A stretch of 6,527 nucleotides of DNA from assembly GCA_041476545.1 (NCBI GenBank), contig JBGOTP010000291.1, positions 1 through 6,527 of the forward strand. The letters run 5' to 3'. The translations under genes and the position numbers were made by a program. The notes under the pieces are model-generated. The model ran no database searches. It was not told where the DNA came from and saw nothing but the letters and a program-made list of their open reading frames with translations. The stretch comes from JBGOTP01 sp041476545 (GTDB taxonomy: Bacteria > Acidobacteriota > Vicinamibacteria > Vicinamibacterales > CAVVIG01). Shown one piece after another: positions 1 through 6,317 of the stretch (its first letter is position 1; every line of letters begins with the position of its first letter).

Positions 1-118
1 AGTCATTCGTCTTTCTGTGCGAGCCGGACAGCTGGGCATCTTCCATGTGCCAGGAGGAACTGCGAGTTGCTCGTGATCGATTCGTGCCTGTCTTGACAAT
101 TCGACTTCGAGGCTCTGT

Positions 119-154
119 CCCGGACAACCTTAAGGTGAGGGGCTCCGGGTTTTT
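119..154 (+). terminator. Possible rho-independent terminator hairpin
   Basis: CCCGGA (119-124) can pair with TCCGGG (144-149), and a run of five T follows at 150-154. The perfect palindrome ACCTTAAGGT (127-136) sits inside the 19-base loop. The arrangement fits a terminator for a gene lying left of the window, but the stem has only 6 bp and no upstream coding end is recognised. The same stretch could instead belong to the left end of the insertion element that follows, because a TG at 136-137 lies about 80 bp before the OrfA start. The matching right end is not visible, so this cannot be decided here. Confidence 0.3.
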
Positions 155-203
155 CAGAATAATGCGAGGGTGAGTTGTGCGGCACAATCAGGCCAATCGG
201 CCC

Positions 204-208
204 AGGAG
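204..208 (+). promoter_or_regulatory. Ribosome binding site fixing the GTG start of the transposase remnant
   Basis: AGGAG at 204-208 lies 8 bases before the GTG at 217. The encoded protein then begins V-KKKRVSVEQI, which matches the usual N-terminus of IS3-family OrfA proteins (M-KK-R-S-EQI). An in-frame TTG start at 175 would add 14 residues unlike the family, so GTG at 217 is preferred. Confidence 0.6.
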
Positions 209-216
209 AGTGTGCC

Positions 217-576
217 GTGAAGAAGAAACGCGTTTCCGTCGAACAAATCACTCTGGTCTTGCGGCAGGTCCAGAGAGGCGTCCCGGTCAGCGATGTCTGT
301 CGGCAGGTCGGGATGTCCGAGCAGACGTTCTATCGTTGGAAGAAAGTGTACGGCAGGCTCCCGCCCAGTGAAGCCCGCGAGATGGTGAAGGCCACGCGAT
401 CGTCCGCGTATTACGCGAGCCGGAAAGACCCGCTGACCGCCTTCCGCCAACGCGTGCGGGAGTTGGCCCAGACAGCCGTGCATCCGGCGGGACCCAGACG
501 GGCGCGGTGCAGCACGCCAGGCAAATTGACCCACCACCTGCTCATTGACCCGAATCACCTCGACGGATACGATTGA
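217..576 (+). pseudogene. IS3-family transposase remnant, OrfA start fused to an OrfB fragment
   Basis: The 119-residue reading frame begins as a typical IS3-family OrfA. Residues 1-48 carry the helix-turn-helix that binds the insertion-element ends (EQITLVL, then GVPVSDVCRQVGMSEQTFYRWKK at about 21-43, then the usual YG at 45-46). Normally a leucine-zipper coiled coil would follow, but it is absent. From about residue 53 the sequence instead resembles the early part of OrfB, the DDE integrase subunit: residues 55-86 contain RSSAYY, SRKDPLTA and RQRVRELAQT. So the end of OrfA and the start of OrfB appear deleted, with the join near 361-376. After ELAQT (about nucleotide 474) the expected RVR-GYRRLH continuation is missing, the sequence no longer resembles a transposase, and the frame stops at 574-576. 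No DDE catalytic residue remains, so the element cannot move by itself. The remnant ends about 50 bases before the ABC operon. The OrfA assignment is firm; the OrfB assignment and the deletion are inferred from remembered family patterns. Confidence 0.8.
545..573 (+). promoter_or_regulatory. Candidate sigma70-type promoter for the ABC exporter operon
   Basis: TTGACC (545-550) is followed after a 17-base spacer by TACGAT (568-573). These match the TTGACA and TATAAT consensus at five and four of six positions, with optimal spacing. Transcription would begin near 580, about 40 bases before the ATG at 623. A second ATTGACCC copy lies at 525-532 (the first base of this copy is at 544). The site lies in the tail of the transposase remnant, so the operon may use a promoter contributed or left by the insertion. 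This is prediction only; the organism's own -10/-35 preference is unknown. Confidence 0.35.
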
Positions 577-622
577 TGCCCAATTAGTTAGCTGTGGAAA
601 GTATTTCGCCAAAGAGACACCC

Positions 623-2350
623 ATGCTGAAACTGTTGCGGCTGATTAAGCCCTATCGGGCGTACGTCGCCATCGTGCTCGTGCTCGCGCTTGCTCAGTCG
701 CTGGCGAATCTGTTCCTTCCGCGGCTGATGGCCGACATCGTGGACAAGGGCATCGTGAAGGGCGACACCCGCGCGATTCTCCTCGTGGGCGGCCGGATGC
801 TGCTGATGGCCGTCGTCGGCACCGGCTGCGCCATCGCCGGCAGCTTCTTCTCCTCGCGCATCTCCACGGGGTTCGGCCGCATCGTCCGCGGTGCGATCTT
901 CACCCGCGTGGAGCACTTCTCGGTGCACCAGTTCGACCGCTTCAGCACGGCCTCGCTTGTCACGCGCACGACGAACGACACCACGCAGGTGCAAATGGTG
1001 TTGATCATGATGCTGAACATGGTCATCACCGCGCCGATGATGGCCATCGGGGGCGTGATCCTGGCGCTCTCCCAGGACGCGGCGCTTGCGTGGGTGCTGA
1101 TCGCGGTGATGCCCGTGATGGCCGTGGTGTTCGTGCTCATCATGCGTGGGGCGGTCCCCTTGTTCCAGGTGATGCAGGTCAAGATCGACCGGCTGAATCT
1201 CGTGCTCGACGAGGGACTGAGCGGCGTGCGCGTGATTCGCGCGTTCGACCGGGGCGAGCATCAGCACGCGCGCTTCGACGAGGCGAATCTGGACCTGACC
1301 AATACCGCCATCGCCGTGAACCGCCTGATCGCTTTTCTCATGCCGGCCATGATGATCATGCTGAACGTCACGAGCATCGCGATCATCTGGTTCGGCGGCC
1401 GCCGCATCGACGCCGGGACGATGCAGGTGGGCGCGATGATCGCGTCGCTGCAATATGCGATGCAGATTCTGTTTGCGGTGTTCATGGTCGCCGCGATGTT
1501 CGTCATGTTCCCGCGCGCGGCGGCATCGGCGGCGAGAATCAACGAAGTCCTCGACGTCGCGCCGGAGATCAACGACCCCGTTCAGCCCCAACACATTGCG
1601 AATCGAAGGGGCCACGTGGAGTTTCAGAACGTGACCTTCCAGTATCCCGGAGCCGAGGAGCCCGCGCTCACCGGCGTGTCGTTCGAAGCGCGACCCGGCG
1701 AAGTGACGGCAATCATCGGCGGCACCGGCTCCGGCAAGTCAACACTCGCGGGTCTGATTCCGCGCTTCTACGACGTGAACGAAGGCCGTGTGCTCGTGGA
1801 CGGCGTGGACGTTCGCGAGCTGACGCTGACGGATCTCCGCGGACGAATTGGGTTCGTGCCGCAGAAGGCGGTGCTCTTCTCCGGGACCATCGCCGCGAAT
1901 ATCCGCTATGGACGGGACGAAGCCTCGGACGAAGACGTGCGCCACGCGGCAACGGTGGCGCAGGCGGTCGAATTCGTCAGTGGGATGGCCGACGGCTTCG
2001 CCTCGGTCATCGCGCAGGGAGGCATCAACCTGTCCGGTGGCCAGAAGCAGCGTCTGGCGATTGCGCGGGCGATCGTGCGGCGCCCGGAGATCTACGTGTT
2101 CGACGACAGCTTTTCCGCGCTCGACTTCGCGACCGACGCCAGGCTGCGCGCCGCGCTGAAGGACGAAATCGGTAACGCGACGGTCTTCGTCGTGGCGCAA
2201 CGGATTGGCACCGTCATCAACGCGGATCGCATCGTGGTGCTCGACAACGGGCGCGTTGCCGGCATGGGCACTCACGCGGAGCTGATGAAAACGAGCGAGG
2301 TCTACCGCGAGATCGTGGCATCCCAGGTGTCGCTCGAGGAGGTCGCATGA
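623..2350 (+). CDS. Heterodimeric ABC exporter subunit with degenerate ATP site (YheI/BmrC/TM287-like)
   Basis: This 575-residue protein is one half of an ATP-driven exporter in the inner membrane. It has the standard half-transporter order: six membrane helices (about 13-36, 51-76, 126-150, 153-175, 236-257, 276-300), then a nucleotide-binding domain. Visible motifs are A-loop Tyr341, Walker A GGTGSGKS (366-373), Q-loop Gln414, canonical signature LSGGQ (470-474) and Walker B with Asp494. Two catalytic positions are altered: the Walker B glutamate is Asp495 (FDDSFSALD), and the H-loop histidine is Gln526 (VAQRIG). This is the degenerate pattern of heterodimeric exporters such as TM287/288, so this subunit needs the next gene product as partner. 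The ATG at 623 is chosen because MLKLLRLIKPY is a typical start and a weak AAAGAGA (611-617) precedes it. An upstream in-frame start at 545 runs through the insertion remnant and adds residues unlike the family. Substrate is unknown; drugs or lipids are likely from the family. Confidence 0.95.
   Translation: MLKLLRLIKPYRAYVAIVLVLALAQSLANLFLPRLMADIVDKGIVKGDTRAILLVGGRMLLMAVVGTGCAIAGSFFSSRISTGFGRIVRGAIFTRVEHFSVHQFDRFSTASLVTRTTNDTTQVQMVLIMMLNMVITAPMMAIGGVILALSQDAALAWVLIAVMPVMAVVFVLIMRGAVPLFQVMQVKIDRLNLVLDEGLSGVRVIRAFDRGEHQHARFDEANLDLTNTAIAVNRLIAFLMPAMMIMLNVTSIAIIWFGGRRIDAGTMQVGAMIASLQYAMQILFAVFMVAAMFVMFPRAAASAARINEVLDVAPEINDPVQPQHIANRRGHVEFQNVTFQYPGAEEPALTGVSFEARPGEVTAIIGGTGSGKSTLAGLIPRFYDVNEGRVLVDGVDVRELTLTDLRGRIGFVPQKAVLFSGTIAANIRYGRDEASDEDVRHAATVAQAVEFVSGMADGFASVIAQGGINLSGGQKQRLAIARAIVRRPEIYVFDDSFSALDFATDARLRAALKDEIGNATVFVVAQRIGTVINADRIVVLDNGRVAGMGTHAELMKTSEVYREIVASQVSLEEVA
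2336..2342 (+). promoter_or_regulatory. Strong ribosome binding site for the second ABC subunit
   Basis: GAGGAGG lies within the last codons of the upstream gene, 4 bases before the ATG at 2347. The two genes overlap as ATGA (ATG at 2347-2349, TGA at 2348-2350). This supports translational coupling and balanced synthesis of the two halves. Confidence 0.75.
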
Positions 2351-4254
2351 GCAACGGGCGACCGTCTCAGCCTGCGTCCCCGCCTCAGCGCACGCCGCCG
2401 CCGGCCATGTTCGGCCGCCCGATTGGCGGCGTCGGCATGCCGGTTCAGAAGGCCAAGAACTTCAAAGTCACGCTGAACCGCCTCCTCGGCTATCTTCGGC
2501 CGCACCGCCAGGCGCTCATTGTCGTGATTGTGGCTGGCGCGATCGGCACTGTCTTCAGCGTCGTGGGGCCGAAGATCCTCGGCCTGGCCACGACGAAGAT
2601 CTTCGAGGGCTACGTCGCGCGCGCCCGCGGTATTCCCGGCGCCGGCGTCGATTTCGTCTATGTCGGTCGCATTCTGTTGGAGCTCATCGGCCTCTATCTG
2701 GTGGGCCAGACGTTCAATTACCTGCAGCTGTACCTGATGTCGGGTGTCGCGCAGAAAACCGTCTACGGGTTGCGCCGGGAAGTCGAGGCCAAGTTCGAGC
2801 GTCTGCCGCTCAAGTTCTACGACTCGCGGACACGCGGCGAGTTGCTGAGCCGCGCCGTCAACGACATGGACAGCATCAGCAGCACGCTGCAGCAGAATCT
2901 CACGCAGCTGCTCACCTCTGTCCTGACGCTTATCGGCGTCATCATCATGATGCTCACGATCAGCTGGATCCTGACGATTGTGATCGTGCTCACGCTGCCC
3001 CTCAGCCTGGTCATCGTCGCCAGGATCGCGAAGCGGTCGCAAAAGCACTTCATGGGCCAGCAGAAAGCGCTTGGCGCGCTCAACGGTCATGTCGCCGAGA
3101 TGTACGGCGGTCACACCATCATCACCGCCTTCGGCCACGAACAACGCTCGGTCGCGACGTTCGGCGGGCTGAACGACAAGTACTACGACGCCGCCTGGCG
3201 TGCGCAGTTCATCAGCGGCATCATCATGCCGACGATGATGTTTGTGGGGAATCTGGGATATGTGTTGGTGGCGGTCATCGGCGGCGTGCTCGTGACGCGC
3301 CGTTCGATTTCGATTGGCGACGTCCAGGCGTTCATCCAGTACGGACGGCAGTTCTCCATGCCGATCACGCAGTTGAGCGGGATCGCGAACACCATTCAGC
3401 TCACGATCGTGTCGGCCGAGCGCATCTTCGAACTCCTGGACGAACAGGAGGAGGCGCCGGATTCGCCGTCAGCGGCCGTCATCGCGGTTCCTCGAGGCAG
3501 CGTGCGTTTCGACGACATGAGCTTCAGCTACAAAGAGGATGTGCCGCTCATCGACAACATGTCCATCGACATCGCACCCGGACAGATGATCGCGATCGTG
3601 GGTCCGACCGGCGCCGGCAAGACCACGCTCGTTAATCTGCTGATGCGCTTCTACGACGTCAACGCCGGCAGCATCCGCGTGGACGGCATGGACATCAGGG
3701 AGCTGAAGCGGGGCGCGCTTCGCCGCATGTTCGGCATGGTGCTGCAGGACACGTGGCTCTTTTCCGGAACGATCCGCGAGAACATTGCCTACGGCCGTGA
3801 AGATGCCCACGAGGACGCGATCGTGAAGGCGGCAAAGGCCGCGCAGGCGGATCACTTCATCCGGACGCTGCCGGAGAACTATGGCACGGCGATTAACGAG
3901 GAAGCGACCAACCTGTCGCAGGGGCAGAAGCAGCTGCTCACGATTGCGCGCGCGTTTCTCGCCGACCCGGCGATCCTCATCCTGGACGAAGCGACGAGCA
4001 GCGTCGACACCCGCACCGAGGTGCTGATCCAGAAAGCCATGGGCGAGCTGATGCGCGGCAGGACGACCTTCGTCATCGCCCATCGTCTGTCCACGATTCG
4101 CAACGCCGATCTCATCCTGATGATGGAGCATGGACGGATCGTCGAGAAGGGGACGCACCAGGAGCTCCTGGCGGCGAAGGGGCACTATGCGGACCTTTAT
4201 CACAGCCAGTTCGCCGGCCGGCCCCTGCAGGTCGCACAGGAGGTGGGTGGGTAG
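2347..4254 (+). CDS. Heterodimeric ABC exporter subunit with competent ATP site (YheH/BmrD/TM288-like)
   Basis: This 635-residue protein is the second half of the exporter. A Pro/Gly-rich cytoplasmic tail of about 38 residues, common in this subfamily, precedes the membrane domain. Hydrophobic segments lie near 57-79, 106-131, 187-208, 209-231, 288-316 and about 330-355. A coupling region (LKFYDSRTRGELLSR) lies between helices two and three. The nucleotide-binding domain has A-loop Tyr395, Walker A GPTGAGKT (419-426), Q-loop Gln467, Walker B ILILDE with Asp547 and catalytic Glu548, D-loop SSVD and H-loop His579. Its signature is LSQGQ (523-527) rather than LSGGQ. In heterodimers that altered signature faces the degenerate Walker motifs of the partner, while Glu548 and His579 pair with the partner's normal LSGGQ to form the hydrolysing site. 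The gene overlaps its partner by 4 bases and is surely co-transcribed. Multidrug or lipid export is inferred from the family; the substrate cannot be read from sequence. Confidence 0.95.
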   Translation: MSNGRPSQPASPPQRTPPPAMFGRPIGGVGMPVQKAKNFKVTLNRLLGYLRPHRQALIVVIVAGAIGTVFSVVGPKILGLATTKIFEGYVARARGIPGAGVDFVYVGRILLELIGLYLVGQTFNYLQLYLMSGVAQKTVYGLRREVEAKFERLPLKFYDSRTRGELLSRAVNDMDSISSTLQQNLTQLLTSVLTLIGVIIMMLTISWILTIVIVLTLPLSLVIVARIAKRSQKHFMGQQKALGALNGHVAEMYGGHTIITAFGHEQRSVATFGGLNDKYYDAAWRAQFISGIIMPTMMFVGNLGYVLVAVIGGVLVTRRSISIGDVQAFIQYGRQFSMPITQLSGIANTIQLTIVSAERIFELLDEQEEAPDSPSAAVIAVPRGSVRFDDMSFSYKEDVPLIDNMSIDIAPGQMIAIVGPTGAGKTTLVNLLMRFYDVNAGSIRVDGMDIRELKRGALRRMFGMVLQDTWLFSGTIRENIAYGREDAHEDAIVKAAKAAQADHFIRTLPENYGTAINEEATNLSQGQKQLLTIARAFLADPAILILDEATSSVDTRTEVLIQKAMGELMRGRTTFVIAHRLSTIRNADLILMMEHGRIVEKGTHQELLAAKGHYADLYHSQFAGRPLQVAQEVGG

Positions 4255-4312
4255 GGCGGGCAGGGCGAGCAGGACGTGCTGGGCGGGCAGGGCAGGCAGG
4301 GCAGGCAGGGCG
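4253..4312. repeat. 9-bp tandem repeat starting on the ABC gene stop codon
   Basis: Six full 9-base units and a partial seventh follow without phase slip: agggcgggc (4253), agggcgagc (4262), aggacgtgc (4271), tgggcgggc (4280), agggcaggc (4289), agggcaggc (4298), agggcg (4307). The consensus is AGGGCRGGC. The first unit begins on the middle base of the TAG at 4252-4254, and the preceding TGGGTGGGT (4244-4252) looks like a more diverged unit inside the coding end. The strand is strongly G-rich with G-runs of three, so a quadruplex is conceivable. It separates the ABC operon from the esterase leader. Confidence 0.8.
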
Positions 4313-4435
4313 TTGCGACGGTGTCGTAGCGCGGGACGGTTCGATATGAGTGGCGTCTTCCTTTCCGTCGCAGGAGAATAGGCGCCACGCCAACCGTGGA
4401 CAGGCTCGCGCGACCACGCGGCAACTCGACAAGAT

Positions 4436-4442
4436 AAGAGGA
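4436..4442 (+). promoter_or_regulatory. Ribosome binding site selecting the esterase ATG
   Basis: AAGAGGA (4436-4442) lies 6 bases before the ATG at 4449 but only 3 before the adjoining in-frame GTG at 4446. That spacing favours ATG at 4449. A longer in-frame extension from 4350 would add 33 polar residues ahead of the signal peptide and is unlikely. Confidence 0.6.
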
Positions 4443-4448
4443 CACGTG

Positions 4449-6104
4449 ATGTTGAACTGGAGACGCACCCTCGCCGTCGTGGCCACGATCGGCCTGACCG
4501 CGACCGCAACGACCACCTGGACCCAGACGCCCGCAGGCGTTGCACAAGCACCGGCACAAGCTCGGGGACAGGGTCGCGGACGCGGCCCTGTCGTCCTCGC
4601 CCCGCCGGACAAGCCCGCGCCCGCTGTCACCGTCACTGGCGGACAGACTGCAGGCGGCATTTATGGCGACGTCGCCATCTATCGCGGCATCCCCTTCGCG
4701 GCCCCGCCCGTGGACGACCTGCGTTGGCGGTCGCCTCAGCCGGTGAAGCCGTGGCAGGGCATCCGCGAGGGGCTGGCCTTCGGCGGTACGTGCACCACCG
4801 CGGAGGATTGCCTCTACGTCAACGTCTACAAGCCGGTTGACGCCGCGCCCAGCGCCAGGCTGCCGGTGATGGTGTGGATCTACGGTGGCGCCTTCACGAG
4901 CGGATCGTCGAACAACTACGAAGGCCCGAACTTCGCGAAGAAGGGCATCGTGTATGTGTCGCTCAACTATCGCCTCGGCCGGACCGGCTGGTTCTCGCAC
5001 GCGGCCATTACGAAGAATGCGCCGGCGAACGAGAGCGTATCCAACTACGGTCTGCAGGATCAGATCGCAGCGCTGACGTGGGTACAGAAGAACGTCGGCG
5101 CCTTCGGCGGTGACAACACGAAGGTCACCGTGTTCGGCGAGTCGGCCGGCGCCATCTCGGTCAACTACCTGATGATCGTCCCGGAAACGAAAGGCCTGTT
5201 TCAGAAGGCGATTTCCGAATCCGGCTTCGGCAGAATCGACTTGACGCCGCTCGCGCGGTCCGAGCAGGCGGGCGCGTCCTTCTTCTCGACCCACGGCATC
5301 ACCGGCGACTCCGCCGACACGCTGAAGGCGATGCGCGCCGTGCCGTTCACCGATCTGGCAGGGGGCTTGGGTCTAGGCGCCGCCGGTCCGATCCAGGACG
5401 GCAAGCTGCTCACCATCGGCACGGCAGAGGCGTTCTCGAAAGGCCTCGAAGCCAGAGTTCCCTATATGGTAGGCGGCAACAGCAACGAGGCGAGTCTCTT
5501 TCAGACGGCCGACCCGCCCGCGCGCCTCGCGGCGATTCTCGCGTCAACGGGCGGCATCGGACCGTACGAGGCGGCCGGCAAGGGCGACCCGGAACGCACA
5601 GTCAACCTGATGGTCACGGATCAGCAGATCGGCGAACCGGATCGGCTGCTCGCGCGCGCGCACACGAAGAACGCTCAGACGGTGTATCGCTACCACTTTT
5701 CCTACGTGGCGCCGGAGAACAGGGATGGGTTCGGCCTGTCCCACGGGGGGGAGATTGGGTTCGTGTTCGGCCGATCGATCGCCAATCCGGAAGATGCGGC
5801 CACGAGTGCAGCGGCCAACGGCTACTGGGCGGCCTTTGCAAAGACCGGCGATCCGGGCGCGGCGGGTGGGCCGGCATGGCCGAAGTACAACATCGCCAAC
5901 GAGACCGTGTTGGAGTTTGGTGTCGATGGCGTCCATCCGCGCACCCAGTTCCACAACGATCGTCTCGACTGGCTCGAAGCCCATCGCGCCCAGGTCATTT
6001 CCAGCGCGGCGGCGGGCGGCGGCAGGCCGACGGGCGGGAATGCCGGCAGACGCGGCGCCGCGGCAGGCGCAGGAGCCGCCGGCGCGCCCGCGACCGGCCG
6101 TTAG
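4449..6104 (+). CDS. Secreted type-B carboxylesterase (para-nitrobenzyl esterase/lipase family)
   Basis: This 551-residue serine hydrolase has the alpha/beta-hydrolase layout of type-B carboxylesterases and should cleave carboxylic esters outside the cytoplasm. Residues 1 to about 25-35 form a Sec-type signal peptide (NWRR, then a hydrophobic stretch LAVVATIGLTATA). A Gln/Arg/Gly/Pro-rich linker runs to about 60. The family hallmarks follow: YRGIPFAAPP, Cys115 and Cys121 (the latter in EDCLYVNVY), the oxyanion-hole loop YGGAF (145-149), NYRLG, and the nucleophile elbow GESAG (230-234) with Ser232. Glu347 in NSNEASLF and His432 in SHGGEIGFVFG complete the expected Ser-Glu-His triad. The oxyanion loop begins with Tyr instead of the commoner His, a variant also known in the family. 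The last 30 or so residues are a Gly/Ala/Arg-rich tail unlike the folded domain. The length is typical. It follows the ABC operon by 194 bases and has its own ribosome site; co-transcription is possible but unproven. The natural ester is unknown. Confidence 0.92.
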   Translation: MLNWRRTLAVVATIGLTATATTTWTQTPAGVAQAPAQARGQGRGRGPVVLAPPDKPAPAVTVTGGQTAGGIYGDVAIYRGIPFAAPPVDDLRWRSPQPVKPWQGIREGLAFGGTCTTAEDCLYVNVYKPVDAAPSARLPVMVWIYGGAFTSGSSNNYEGPNFAKKGIVYVSLNYRLGRTGWFSHAAITKNAPANESVSNYGLQDQIAALTWVQKNVGAFGGDNTKVTVFGESAGAISVNYLMIVPETKGLFQKAISESGFGRIDLTPLARSEQAGASFFSTHGITGDSADTLKAMRAVPFTDLAGGLGLGAAGPIQDGKLLTIGTAEAFSKGLEARVPYMVGGNSNEASLFQTADPPARLAAILASTGGIGPYEAAGKGDPERTVNLMVTDQQIGEPDRLLARAHTKNAQTVYRYHFSYVAPENRDGFGLSHGGEIGFVFGRSIANPEDAATSAAANGYWAAFAKTGDPGAAGGPAWPKYNIANETVLEFGVDGVHPRTQFHNDRLDWLEAHRAQVISSAAAGGGRPTGGNAGRRGAAAGAGAAGAPATGR

Positions 6105-6120
6105 CGCTGTTTTCACGTCA

Positions 6121-6229
6121 TCGTAGCGCAGGGCTTCCGCCTCCGCTGAAGCTTCGGCGGACCGCCGTAGCCTTGGCGAAGGCTGGTCAGCCCTGCCGGC
6201 GTGGGCAGCCCTGAAGGGCTGCACTACGA
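6121..6229. repeat. Mosaic palindromic intergenic element with inverted ends
   Basis: The 109-base block is bounded by TCGTAGCGCAG (6121-6131) and CTGCACTACGA (6219-6229), inverted copies with one mismatch in 11. Between them are three hairpins: CCGCTGAAGCTTCGGCGG (6143-6160, one T-G pair), GCCTT-GGCG-AAGGC (6170-6183) and GCAGCCC-TGAA-GGGCTGC (6205-6222). CAGCCCTG also recurs directly at 6188 and 6206. The block begins 16 bases after the esterase stop. The architecture resembles REP-like or miniature inverted-repeat elements. It encodes nothing I can support and may also help end transcription or stabilise the esterase mRNA 3' end. Confidence 0.65.
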
Positions 6230-6285
6230 GATAAACGAAACCGCTTTAGATCAACCTGGCGTTCCCCACCAATTGAACCGCACGA

Positions 6286-6313
6286 GAAGGTCGCCAGTTT
6301 CATGGCGACCTTC
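6286..6313. terminator. Bidirectional hairpin between convergent genes
   Basis: GAAGGTCGCCA (6286-6296) pairs perfectly with TGGCGACCTTC (6303-6313), an 11-bp stem with the 6-base loop GTTTCA. It lies 4 bases beyond the stop codon of the minus-strand receptor gene and about 180 bases beyond the esterase, so it can serve both. No long T-run follows on either strand, so it may act as a weak or factor-assisted terminator or as an mRNA-protecting stem. Confidence 0.65.
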
Positions 6314-6317
6314 AACG

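Noticed and set aside
93..98. TTGACA as a -35 box for the transposase remnant
   Set aside because: No acceptable -10 hexamer lies 16-18 bases downstream; a perfect -35 alone is not enough.
3..173. Plus-strand frame open from the window edge to a TGA at 171-173, as a possible end of an upstream gene
   Set aside because: The translated residues show no family signature and the codon pattern is unlike the neighbouring genes, so there is no support for calling it coding.
545..622. N-terminal extension of the first ABC subunit from an ATG at 545
   Set aside because: The extra 26 residues are unlike the family, overlap the transposase remnant and lack a good ribosome site. The ATG at 623 gives a standard exporter start.
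584..1615. A 343-codon minus-strand open frame opposite the first ABC gene, His/Arg/Asp-rich
   Set aside because: It mirrors the codon bias of a clear ABC gene in GC-rich DNA, has no recognisable domain and its composition is unnatural. The same applies to the long minus-strand frames at 2302-3144, 3469-4557, 4200-5294 and 5544-6224.
4346..4381. Eleven-codon leader frame (MSGVFLSVAGE) before the esterase
   Set aside because: It has no ribosome site, no attenuator-like codon run and no paired hairpins, so it is not supported as a regulatory leader peptide.
4395..4418. CGTGG/CCACG inverted repeat in the esterase leader as an operator or riboswitch
   Set aside because: A 5-bp stem with a 14-base loop is expected by chance at this GC content, and no riboswitch core motif is recognisable.
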